Assembly: GCA_022605955.1 (NCBI GenBank)
Contig: JAKCOZ010000016.1
Coordinates: 14,189,501-14,253,500 of the forward strand
Length of the DNA stretch: 64,000 nucleotides
Source: Rallus limicola
Taxonomy: Eukaryota; Chordata; Aves; Gruiformes; Rallidae
Direction: 5' to 3'
Both the position numbers and the translations under genes were made by a program. How positions within the stretch are numbered: the stretch's first letter is position 1; each line of letters begins with the position of its first letter. The notes under the pieces were generated by a model. That model was not told where the DNA came from. It worked only from the letters and a program-made list of their open reading frames with translations, and searched no databases. Positions 24,201 through 34,980 of this stretch are shown in pieces.

Positions 24201-26219
24201 TGAGTTCAGCCTCAGGCTTGCCTTCATGGCAGCACGGTGGTGCCCCGTGGAGCCCTGTACAACAGAAGGTTATCTGGCAGCTTCATGACTCAGGAGCCAG
24301 GTAATTCAAGCTGGCTTTGAGGGACCACAACCTATTGCTTCATTCCAGCCGGGGAGCCTTTAGCCAGGTTTGTTTTTCCTCTGTGAGACAAGGACTCCAG
24401 ATAGACATCCAAGCATTCTCTTGCTGCAGGCTGCCCCACCTGAGGATGTCTGCTTGGGGCCAGTGGTGCTGACTGTAAATCTGGGACAGAAGTAGCTGCA
24501 ACTCCTCAAACTCTGCTTTGGCCTGAGTTCAAGCCCTGTGCACTTCACAAATGGCCATATTTTCCACGTGAAAAATATGATCAGAGGAGGGATTTAATCG
24601 ATGATGAGAATGCATTCACCTAACTTTGGATTTACAGATGCCCAGAGTTTAGTGGTGTAAGGTGTTTGGTAGAAGTGTTATACTGCAAGAAGGTGGCTCC
24701 AAGTTCTTGTTTCAGTCCTTTCTGTATCAGGTTCTGGAGGGAGCAGAAGCTAAAATGGATGCGTAAGTATAATTTTGAGGCCTGACTGGTTGGGCAAGAG
24801 AGTCACATTCTCAGAGCAATAAATAGTGCCATCCAGATCATGGTGTGCTAGCAATGTTGGGGAAGCAATAACATGGGACTGGCCCAACATAATGATATAT
24901 ATTAAAGGAGATTATGCAGATATCGAGGAGGTGTTTAGTAAAGCATCTATTGTCTGCATCTGTCACCACAACATTCTGGCAAGTATTGGGAAATATGGAA
25001 AGTGTGAAGTGGGAGGAGAAAAACTTGATCTGCATTTGTTGACTGCTTGTTGACAGCAACTGAGTAAGACGTTTGCAGAATGCTTTAAAAGTTTTTAATT
25101 AATTGTTGGGATTGTTTATACACAACCTATAAAATCCATTCTGATCATACTTCTGGGGCTGCCAGAGTGGGGAAGGATGATACAGGGGAGGGGTGTGTTT
25201 GTATGCCTCTGCAAGTGAGCGTCCGTGTGGAGAGAAAGCTGCCAAGATGCTTCCTACAAAAGCCCGATACTGAAAAAATTTAGGTTACTGCTACAGAATG
25301 CTCCTTGTGAAGGACATAGAGCTTGACTTTTTTGGTGATGGCAGAAGAGCAGATGTCTTAGCTGGAGGCACCAATGATGCCGTGAGCTCGGCTAGAAATG
25401 CATGTCCTGATGAACACATCGCACCCACAGCTCAGCTGGATCCCTGCCGAAGCCTGATGGAGCATTTCCCGCTGTGTGCAGGATCGAGATGATGTCTTCA
25501 GTTCGGGTCTGAAGTTTGTGGAAAGAAGCCAATCAATCAGCCATGAATCAATGGCTTCTCCAGTGACTATTTATTTGTCTAACATTTTGTATTGTAGTTA
25601 AGCTGCCATTTCTTAAAACAAAATCTCCTCCCACCCCACCCCCCTAATTGCCATCAATCCTTCCCACAGGAGTATGCTACAATTTAATGTGAACTGGGAG
25701 AAGGAGAGGGTGTGGGATCGTGCCAAGGGGAATGCTCGTTGTTACAAGCGTAGCCCTGCATAGAGGATGGAGCAGGTCTGTAGGTGCTGTGCTCTTGGTT
25801 GCTGCTTAGGTCAAATTCTGAGAGGTTTCAGTTGTCTGATGTGTTGCTCACTAGTAAATCAATTTTGCTGTTGGTTTGTTGAGTGCTGGAACAAGCACAG
25901 ACAAGAGCTTCTCTGCTGCTTTTCAAACTGTATTTCAGTTCTGAAAAGGTGGTGGTTGTGTCATGATTTACAGCTCCTATTTGGTGCTTTTAATTGGGAA
26001 TTTACACGACAATTTGTGGCTACATGATTATGTTAAGATTATCTTATAAAAGATCTAGGACAGTTGTTTGTGAAACCCTGGGGGCACATACCGACCTCCT
26101 TAGTTATCTAACCAACTGTTGTGCTCCTTGGTTAAAAGAGTGGGGCCTTCAGAAGTGGTTTGATCTTCCTCTGGAAGGTTAAAGGTCGAATGACTCATAA
26201 ATGAAGAAAGAGTGATTTA
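21261..26219. other. Noncoding segment, no gene recognised
   Basis: Open frames reach 106 codons (23171-23491 minus) and overlap one another. Simple tracts include A runs near 21640-21665 and 21963-21974 and a T run at 22038-22052. I see no transposable element and no tRNA-like or hairpin RNA. Confidence 0.65.
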
Positions 26220-26420
26220 ATCCAAGGAACCTGTGCTGTTATTGTAAAACAATATTCACCGGTGATGGTACGCCGCTGTATAAATGACAAACTGCGCAGC
26301 AATGGGAGCTGTTGTTACATCACTGAGAGCCTCACCTGCACTACATTTATGACTCCATAAACATAGGTTTATTTAACAGCTGTGGGAACACCTATGGCCA
26401 TTTTGTGTTAAAGGTCGGGA
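26220..26420. promoter_or_regulatory. Candidate regulatory block with SOX-like pair and CACCGGTG palindrome
   Basis: ATTGTAAAACAAT at 26241-26253 is an inverted pair of SOX-type half sites around AAA. Immediately after it, TCACCGGTGA at 26256-26265 is a 10-bp perfect palindrome. Further on are ATTTATGACTCC (about 26346), GGTTTATTTAACAGCTG (about 26367, containing a CAGCTG E-box) and CpG-bearing words that have survived in otherwise AT-rich DNA. There is no coding frame. Function is inferred from motifs. Confidence 0.3.
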
Positions 26421-27239
26421 GCCCTAAATTTCGGTCGGCACGTTGGTTTCCATGGGTGAGGTTTGTAAAACGTGGCGGTTAGCGTAACCAAAACGTCATG
26501 CTGGGAGGGAATGTGTGCCAGTACCACCACTCGCCCTGTGCTGTGTCTCCTTGGGGTGCTGGGGAGGGCTGTTCCCTGGAAAGAGACTCACAGTTCTGTC
26601 TCCCTGACCTGAGTCCATAACTGTGTCTGCCACCCAAGTCAGACTCCAGACAAGGTTTACCCTCTCAGATATTTTAAAAGGGGGGCAGTCAAGCGCAGCC
26701 TGTTTCAGAACATGAATTAAAGGTAGCCATACACCCGGCAGCTGCTCCCCTGTTCCTTTGCCAAAGTAGATGATTAAAAATATTAATATTTATTCTTGAA
26801 GTTGCCATGCTAACCAGCGGGCCAACTGGCTGACTGAGCAGTGAGCCTTGTGTTGCCAAGTGTGCCAAATAGAGGACAGCTAAAGAGCAAATAGCGTGTG
26901 AGAACATAAACACTTTTCGGATGGGAGTGTGGTTTTTGGCAGCTGGTGTCACCTTGCAGTAGGTCCCCCATGGGAACACATGGTAAGGTAAGGTGAAGGG
27001 TAAGAAATAACTGCTGAGTGAATGGTTCTTTTTCATAGTTTTGAAGCATTTGGAAAGCTAAACCTGATCTCTGTTTGGAGATTAGGTTGCGTATGTGCTG
27101 TGGGAGAACAGGAATCTCCCTCCGGCTTGTGCAACGTCGTTCTCAGCTCCCTTTCCGTGGCCTTGTCTAACTCATGCCACGAATATCCGAGTGTGCTTTA
27201 CATTCCCCACCCACGCTATTGCTTCAGGTGGTGTACTGT
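26421..27239. other. Noncoding segment, no gene recognised
   Basis: It holds overlapping frames up to 115 codons (26689-27036 minus) without domains. I see nothing else of note. Confidence 0.65.
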
Positions 27240-27760
27240 TGCTCAGTGAATGGTAGCAGATTTTTAACAAATTTGCAACAGCAATCTGGACTACTGAAAG
27301 GATTATGACTAAACCAATAAATTACTATTGTCTGCTTTCATCACATGACAGATTCCCATAACCCAGTCCAGTGCGGCTGAAGGTTTTATGCTGATAAATA
27401 TTACTGGGGTTACTTACATTTTAGAGGCACTATTGTTCCATTGGATTCATAAACAATTGTTAGCCAAAGATCAAACAGAGATAATTACTGTTTTTTTGCA
27501 CTTTTGGAACACAGATGAGATGATTAGAAAAATCCAAAAGATATGAAGCAATAACAAAGCTTCTCTTAAGCAATGTCAAACATATCTTTCTTGTTTAACA
27601 GCATTTTGTATCTCCATCAATAATCTTGCCAATGGTCTTATAATTAACTATGCTAATAATACTTCTTTTAGTCATTTTATTACTATTATTGCTGCGAACC
27701 TACTTACGAGCAATCCACTGTAATTAGTAATTAATCTGATGATTGTGTTGCCCTGTGCAA
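27240..27760. promoter_or_regulatory. Candidate conserved noncoding element
   Basis: It is AT-rich and non-repetitive, with words such as CCAATAAATTAC (about 27314), GATAATTACTG (about 27480), TATAATTAACTATG (about 27639) and AATTAGTAATTAATC (about 27722). It ends sharply at about 27770, where the sequence becomes G+C-rich. The motif content resembles vertebrate developmental enhancers. No alignment was available. Confidence 0.3.
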
Positions 27761-28093
27761 ACGTGAGATGGAGCATGTTGATTTAACCACGCCAGCCTCG
27801 GTCTCCACTCCACACGTTGTTGCTGCCACATGCACCCATCAGCCACGGCACTACCTGCAGGCCTTGCTGCCCACGCAGCTGCCTGGGCTGGGGGCTGCTG
27901 GCTCCAAGCTGCCTTTGTGGGGATGGGGACTGGGGACAGAGCAGCCCCGGTGTCACCTTGTCATTCTTGCCTGGCTGCTGTCAGCCGTGTTGCTCTGAGA
28001 GCATCTTCAGTGCCATCTTGTCATATGCACAGCGAAGAGGAAAGCGTGAGGCTGGCTGACTAGGACACTAAGGACTCCTGTGAAATGCATCGC
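27761..28093. other. G+C-rich noncoding patch
   Basis: Three overlapping plus-strand frames of 76-80 codons occupy this patch in all three phases, which argues that none is selected as coding. Three G runs (GGGGATGGGGACTGGGG, about 27919-27935) sit close together, with a fourth about 25 bases upstream. That is below a normal G-quadruplex pattern. Confidence 0.6.
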
Positions 28094-28137
28094 TGACTAT
28101 TTAATACAGGAGTATTGACTATTTAATACAGGAGTAT
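28094..28137. repeat. Perfect tandem duplication, 2 x 22 bp
   Basis: Bases 28094-28115 (starting TGACTATTTAATACAGG) are repeated without any difference at 28116-28137. Two identical copies with no divergence suggest a recent slippage or duplication, or an allele of a length polymorphism. Confidence 0.97.
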
Positions 28138-28610
28138 TTCTACTCCAGCTCAATGCTTCACATGGATACAATTTCTTTCTCGCTTTCTAAATATTGCCTT
28201 TGATTCTCTTTTCTTCAAATCCCCAAATTATCCTCATCTATTCACTCTTGTTTACTCTGGCAGTCATGTAACGCTAGCTTTTGCCAACATCCCGCTTTTT
28301 TTTTTACTTAGCTTAGAATAGGAAACAAATGTGATAGTATTTATTGGCAAGTGGCGACGTTCTTGTGGCAATCGTTGTGCTGAGTATTAGGAGAGGAGGA
28401 GAGGTGAAGAGAATTGAGAATTCCCACTTGAAAGCAATCCCTTTGTTGTTCTAATTATCACTGGTGGCCCATCAGTATTAGGACTGCCACCATGGATTTT
28501 TTAGGGACTACGTAGTAATAGTGGAAATGAAAATGTAAAATATCTTTTTAAAGAGATACCATGAGCCTTGACTTAAGCACCTGAACCTTGGAAATACCGC
28601 CTGACCTTAT
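28138..28610. other. Noncoding segment
   Basis: AT-leaning single-copy sequence with no frame, repeat or structured motif that I can support. Confidence 0.7.
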
Positions 28611-28645
28611 TTATTATTATTATTATTATTATTATTGTTATTATT
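28611..28645. repeat. (TTA)n microsatellite
   Basis: TTA units run for about 35 bp with a single A-to-G interruption near the 3' end. Length polymorphism is likely. Confidence 0.97.
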
Positions 28646-31600
28646 GCAGCTTTATAATCTTATTGTCATTCCCTGTTGCAGCAATGCAGCCGTAGGTGCT
28701 GATCTCAGTCTCAATGTACGTTGTAACTGTCCCCTCTGTCTTAATGACACAGTTGAAGGTTCCTGAAATTCACTATGAGAAAATTGTGTGCTTGCATGTC
28801 CCCAGCTCAGTTTTTATCCTTCTCCAAGCAGGAACTAGAGCAGGACATTCAGCCAGCAGATACAGGAGCTGCCAGGAGCCCAGTGGGCTGAGGTGGTTCT
28901 AAGGCAATATAATGCAGGAAAGGGACATTAACCCAGGGAGGGGAAAAAATAGCTTTAGATGCTTTTCAGTCAGGTTTAGGGAAGACAGTACTATTCAGAG
29001 CTAAAAATTCATACAAAAAGGCAAAAATACTTTTTCCATCCAGCACTTACAACATGGAGCCAAAACCTGCCTAAATCCTTGCTGCACATAAAATACCCGC
29101 CAAAAGTCTATCTATCTGTGTAAAGCTGGAGCTATTTGACACTTTGTAAGTGTCCCTGAATTATCTGTCTTAGCAACATGCACCTCTGCTGTGCTGTGCA
29201 AATAGAGCAAAAGGTAGGGCTCTGGTGAAACCAGTATTTACACACTATCTCGGTGTTGGAAGTAATTAATCTTCAACTGTATGAGGCTCTTTGTGATGTA
29301 AAGCAAGTGCTGACACTTTTGTGTAAACATGAAGATTAGCATATTTACAAACTGGTAGATGTTACTTTGATCAGTGGCTGCTTGCACTGGAAAGGCATGC
29401 TGGCATGCGGGTTTGCTCTTCATGTGACAAAGACGTCTAATCCTTTTACACTATTCCCAGATCCATATTTAGAATTCCGACTTGTGTTTTCTCTATCCAC
29501 TTGAGCCCACTGTTTGGTTTGTTTAGCAGTGTTCACGCACTCTTTATGCTCACTAGTGACTCATTCCAGTTTGTTTTCTTTGCAAAGCAAGCAGTAAAAT
29601 TCCAAAGTAGTAAATGACCTGGGTGGAAAAAAACCCTTAAACTCCTTTCAATTTAATTACTAAAGCAAATTGGAACCACTTGCAGTCAGGCTTTTTTGAT
29701 GACCTGTATAAAGATCTTCACTGTTTTCCTTCTTGCTTTTAAGTAAGTTAGTGTGAAAATTAGCCAACCTACTTCTAATGCTATTGCATCAAGACTTTTG
29801 TTTCTGTGTGCATTTAAACTCATCTGGAAGTCTTTGAAAGAGGCATCCTGGATGCTTGTTTTTTGTTCTTCATTGTAATTTAATGGTAAACTGTAAATAA
29901 TACATAATTCATTTTCGTGCAAAATTATAGCTTTGTGTACTCTAAACTGGTTAGTGACAGGGGATCTTGTGGTAACAAGATAATGACCTGAGCAGGTTAG
30001 AACAGGCTGGGTCTTATCTGTGAAGAAGGATGAAATAATGTTATGACATTGTCAGCGTATTGTCTAACGTGCTAGGGTGCTAGCAGCTTATTACTTATGT
30101 GCAAGCCATGTGCCTGAGTAAACGATTGCAAGATTGGCCCTTCTAGGTGTACATATGTTGGCAAGACTGAACACGCCAGGAGACCGCAGAACAACAGGAG
30201 AGATGGGTGGTTGAGGTGGGCCCACACATGCTTGCGGAGGGAAGCTGGGGCTGGATCTGTTCGGTGGGTGGGGTACCGCTGCTGTTCTCAAGGCCGGTGC
30301 TTTCGTTTGTACGCTGAAAGCAAATTGACTCAGCCTACCCACGGTTGTTGGAGACGGTAGACACAAATCTGCTTGGTCTTGGAAGCTTTCCTGCTCTCCT
30401 CTGGCAACCTGGAGCTTTGCCTCCATCCCCAGGCACACCTGTCAAAGATGAGGAAACTCCTTCTCACCAACCTACTGTCTTCTAGAAGGTGTGAGGTTAA
30501 GCCCAGACTCTTTAGGCACTTGACCTGGCTCCTATCCAAGCAGTAAAACCTCTGATGTGATTTTAGGGCTCTGACTCACTTTCCATTTGGCAACAGCTTC
30601 CAGTGACAAACGCAGATTTGGAGACGCAGCTGCCACCCAGCTGTGGCACAACTGGAAAGACTACTCCAGCATTTTACCAGTGGTTTAAGCTATTCTGTTG
30701 GTCTCTAAAGTCGAGATGCTGAGAGCATCCCTGCCACCCTCTAGTCCAGAGGTACAACTGCTGCTGTTGGAGGAGGGCAGCAGGCACCTACCTAGTGGTG
30801 GTGGAAACAACTTCAGTGAGATTGACAACAGCCCTCCATGGCTGATGTCTGCTTTGTCCAGGCTCTCCATGCAAAACGAAAAGTAAATCTCAGCCGTGGA
30901 TGGATCAGAGCGATATATAATTTAATATACTAAAGGACCACCTCCCCCCCCCCCAGTTTTCCAGCCAAGCAGGATATCTATGCTCACAAGGTTGGCCTGA
31001 GGCTCTTTTTTGGGATATTGGATAATTTACTTTGTTAAGAAGCAGCTGTAAATAACACATAAGAAAGACATGTAATGATGCCTCATGTCCCACATTAATT
31101 TTTCCAGGGCCAATGTCCCAGGTGCACCGCTGAGGGCAAGGTTCACGTTTTCCCCTTGAAACATTGCAGTCACACGAATTCAGAGAAAGTTCAGTTGTAT
31201 GGAACTTTCCCCTTTGTAGCTAAAATACGAACAGTAAGGACAGGCTCTGTGGTTTGATTTCTTGTGAAGCAAAGTAAGCAGGCGAAGTGGAAAGAGAACT
31301 GATAGACTTTTATTGCATTGTTTGCAGAGTATGTCACATGTATGTTAGGCTATTACTGATTAAAACTCTTGTTAAAGTGAGGATCAAAAAGAAAGCTCGA
31401 CACCTCATTTAGTTCTTTTCATGACTGGATTAGCTTAAATAGAACAACTTGTCTATACTGGAAGAGCGCAGACTCTTACTTTTAAAAAATATTTTCCTAT
31501 CTAGGCAGAGAAACTGTGAATGGAGTATGTAAGTGAGGAGGAAAATGTTTTCTTGATTGCAGTGATGAAAAATGAAAAATTATTGGGCAAAATCTTGACC

Positions 31601-34185
31601 CTACCGAAGTCAATAGAAGTTTTTCCATGGGTTTCAGTGAAAGCTACTCTATTTCCTATCGACTTTTTTTTTGGGGGGGAAACCCATCTTCTGCAGGTTG
31701 TATTGTTAATTATTTAAAATGGAATAGCTGGTTGCACATTTATTAACTAAAACAGTGTATTAGCCAAAACCTTCCTAAGTATATATTAATCTCTGTAGTT
31801 TACTAAAAGCTTTCAATATGTCTGAGTTGATTCTAACTTAGTAAACAGATGAGGAGACATATAGCAATGGCGAACGCTTCGCAGCCTGGGCCCTTTAGAC
31901 TTTTGGCCCCATTCCCTCCTGTCTCTCCTGTGCATTACTAAGTCTGGGCAATGGGAGAGCCTGTCTCCAAGTTGCCGAGCCCTTGCTGTCTTGCAGGCCA
32001 GACCCAGGCATACATTAACATGAGCAAAAGTAAGCAAGGCAGGTTTGGACCCTTGGGATTGAGCCTGGTTTGGGGCTGAGAGTATGGAGGAAATTTCTAC
32101 AAAGGCGGCAAAAAGGGAATAGAGTTTCAGGACTAAAGTGAAGCTGGGAAGCTCCCGTAGTCCTGTATTGTGGGATTTGGGGCTGGCAACCCGATTGTTC
32201 AGCTCTGTAAGACTCAGATCCCAATCATGAACATCATATGAACATTCCTGGGTTTAATCTTGTCCATGGCAGGGCTGTAGTAGGCAGGACTAACCCTTTT
32301 ATGCTCCCACAGGTCTTTTATTTTTTTCCCCTGACAGTTTTATGAGCATACATAGATAAAAATCTTCATTTTAGGAAAAGCATGTATTTAGAAATTTTAG
32401 GATGCTAATTTCATGTTGCCCTAGAGCTTTTTCTGCAAATGCTAGCATGCACATACTATTCCTGGTGATTAAAGCAGGGTATTTTGACTTTAAAGTGGCA
32501 TCTTCTGAATAAATCTGTCTCCAAATGATTTATGCATGCCATTAGGATTTAGTGCTGGTAGTTGTCCTGGGAAGCCTGATCTGGTCTTTCAAGGGTTGCC
32601 TTAGCTTTATCAGTCCATTTACATGTGGTCATATTTCAACCTCTAGGAGCTTTAAAATGTTTAGTACACAGAACACAAATTTAGGCCTGTGTTTATTTTT
32701 ATTGGTGGAACCTCTTTCCTTTCTTCAACATTCTCAAATGTTCCCTGGTTTAAGTAGAGTTATCTAAGGTAATCCACTCTTGCCCTTACCAGGGATATTC
32801 CACTTTGTTCATAAGCACATAACATAACTCTAGTCCCCAGTGATTTCATTGTGAAATTAAAACCCAGACACTCATCCAGATGTCTTAGAAGATAAGGGCA
32901 GGCCTAATCCATATGTCACAGAGGACTTGAGGAGCAGGAATTCACCTATACATCATCACGTTGTTATTAGCCTGGACCATGGCAAGCCCAACACAAACAT
33001 TTTCCACAGGGCTTGCATTCAGGCTTGGCAGTGTTAAGAAAATACCCTCCAGCAATGTGTTATTTTAGGCTGAAACAAAAGTAGACATGAATGGCAAGAG
33101 GAACAGAGAAGTATTGTTTTTATTTTCAATGTGAACCCATAACTTGTGTTAAATGAAAATCTAACCAACTAAGATGTAAATACCATCGTGTTCAAATGAG
33201 CTATCAAATATCAACACATTTATTTTGTGATGGAGTACTGATGCTTGTCTTAGGCACTGTGGGAAGGGCAATTTAGATAGTAGAAGCCAAAAGCTTTATC
33301 TGATTAAAACTGATATGATGATTGATTTTGACAGAGAGAAATCACTTCCATTGCAAAAAAGAAGGCAACAAAAACAACGTGCCGTTGTCGTCAATATGAA
33401 TGGCAGCACTGAAATTAGAAACAAAATGTGGGTCCGTGAAAGAGGCAAATTTTGCCTCTATTTTTCACAGTTCTGCCACAGGAGTCACCCCCGAAGCTGC
33501 CATTACTATTTTATAAAATCCACAGAAAACCCCTAGGGCCAGGACTAGAAGACATGTCCACAGGGGGGTGACCTATCCTCAAGAGCCACCCACTTCTGTC
33601 TGCTCCTGCCTTGGCTTTCTGCTTCTCCACCTCCCCCTGTGAGCACACCCAGAGGCATGTGGAGCGCTGTTACAGGGTTTGCGATTAAAACGTCGAACTG
33701 GGAGTTGGGACTGGTTTGGATTCATCTCCTGCCTGTGCCCCAGGTGTTCTGCATGGCCATGGCACACCATTCTTGATTAAATTAATCCCTGTGCCTGTGC
33801 TAGAGGCTCGAGTGCCATCCGATGCTGGGAGACGAGTGAGGCTTAGCCACTGGTTGAACATTGTACAAGTATATTTAGAAAACTCTGATGGTACCTAAGC
33901 TTTGTGGTGTCCTTCAGCAGAGGGCTGAACCTCTCGTTGATAGCCAGTGCCTCAGTGCTCCCTCCCACCAAGCAGGAAAGCTGCAAGGTGAATCACATTA
34001 ACATTTGTGAAATACCACTGTAGTGCAGGAGATACAGAATCATATGTCTATGAGAAGGAAAGTGTACTGGTTTCATCAGCTGCCCAGAATTTGTGCACTT
34101 GTTGAATAGTCTGTCTCTCATGAGTATGACAAGGTGCCCTGGAAAAATCTTTATGAACAAATTCTGAGGATTTGGTTTGTTCTTT
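28646..34185. other. Noncoding segment, no gene recognised
   Basis: The longest frame is 115 codons (30091-30438 minus), domainless and overlapped by another. Simple tracts are a C11 run at 30944-30954 and a T9-G7 run around 31666-31681. I see no interspersed repeat. The blocks near 27300-29400 and 33050-33330 are AT-rich but without a clear motif cluster. Confidence 0.65.
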
Positions 34186-34267
34186 TTCATTTTCAGTTGT
34201 TTGGTGGGTTTTGGTTTAGGGTTTTTTTTTCTTTTTTTTTCTTTGGTTTTGTTGTTTTTTAAAAAAA
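34186..34267. repeat. T/G-rich low-complexity tract
   Basis: About 80 bp almost purely T and G, with some C, ends in GTTGTTTTTT followed by a run of A. On the minus strand it reads as an A/C-rich tract like the one at 61661-61728. It could be a decayed simple repeat. Confidence 0.8.
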
Positions 34268-34702
34268 TATGAATGTCAACTGTAAATTCATGCAAAGAGA
34301 TCCAGAAAAATATTGAGACAGAAAAACACTTCTAAAACGGAATGTGGGTCTGATTTTTTTTTTTGGTTTAGCAGAGACATATTTCAGCTGGGGTCTCTTT
34401 GTGCACAATGCAATGGCAAAGCAGTTCAAGACCAGTTCATCTGTGTGAAAATATGACCCTCTATGAGTCTGGAGGTCAATGAAACCACTGTTGATCTGCT
34501 CAGGGCATGCTGGTCACTGCTTTGGGGTCACTTTGATTTATGTGCTTGGATTTTCCACTTCCAGAAGAATAAAATATGGGTGACTGTCTCTTAGTTGGCT
34601 CCCAGTTGTTATTGTAGGCATGCATTTTTCTTGGATATGCACTATATAAAAAAAAATCTGATAAATTTAATGGAAAATTAATGTATTGTCAGTAATAATT
34701 AG

Positions 34703-34733
34703 AAAAAAAAAACCCAAACCAACCCTGAAAACC
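34703..34733. repeat. A/C-rich tract
   Basis: A run of A is followed by CCCAAACCAACCCTGAAAACC. It is one of several such tracts in the window and shows no larger repeat body. Confidence 0.6.
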
Positions 34734-34950
34734 ATGGCTTATTTCTGGTTTCTTTTAGGTAGCATATGAGCTTGCCATCTCTCTCTGGTACTTAAATGTC
34801 TCCTTGTTGTGGCCCGAGTGTTTCAAAGTTTTTACAGATTTAATTTTAAGATGCTTATGTGAAGGACAGACTTAATGGTAACACCATTTAATGGACAGGA
34901 TAGTTGAGGCAGACTCAGCGTAAAGCTAAAAGAAATCTGTAGCAAACCAC

Positions 34951-34980
34951 AATAATTATTAACCAAAGTTAATAATTATT
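34951..34980. repeat. Perfect inverted repeat with HNF1-like and TAATTA half sites
   Basis: The left arm AATAATTATTAAC (34951-34963) and right arm GTTAATAATTATT (34968-34980) are exact reverse complements with a 4-nt spacer CAAA. Each arm contains one intact HNF1 half site (ATTAAC or GTTAAT) and an AATTATT homeodomain core, so the element is a symmetrical pair of near-HNF1 sites. The symmetry is seen directly. Binding is inferred. Confidence 0.9.

Noticed and set aside
33558..33570. CCACAGGGGGGTG as a CTCF site
   Set aside because: Several mismatches at informative positions. Weaker than the motif at 58834.
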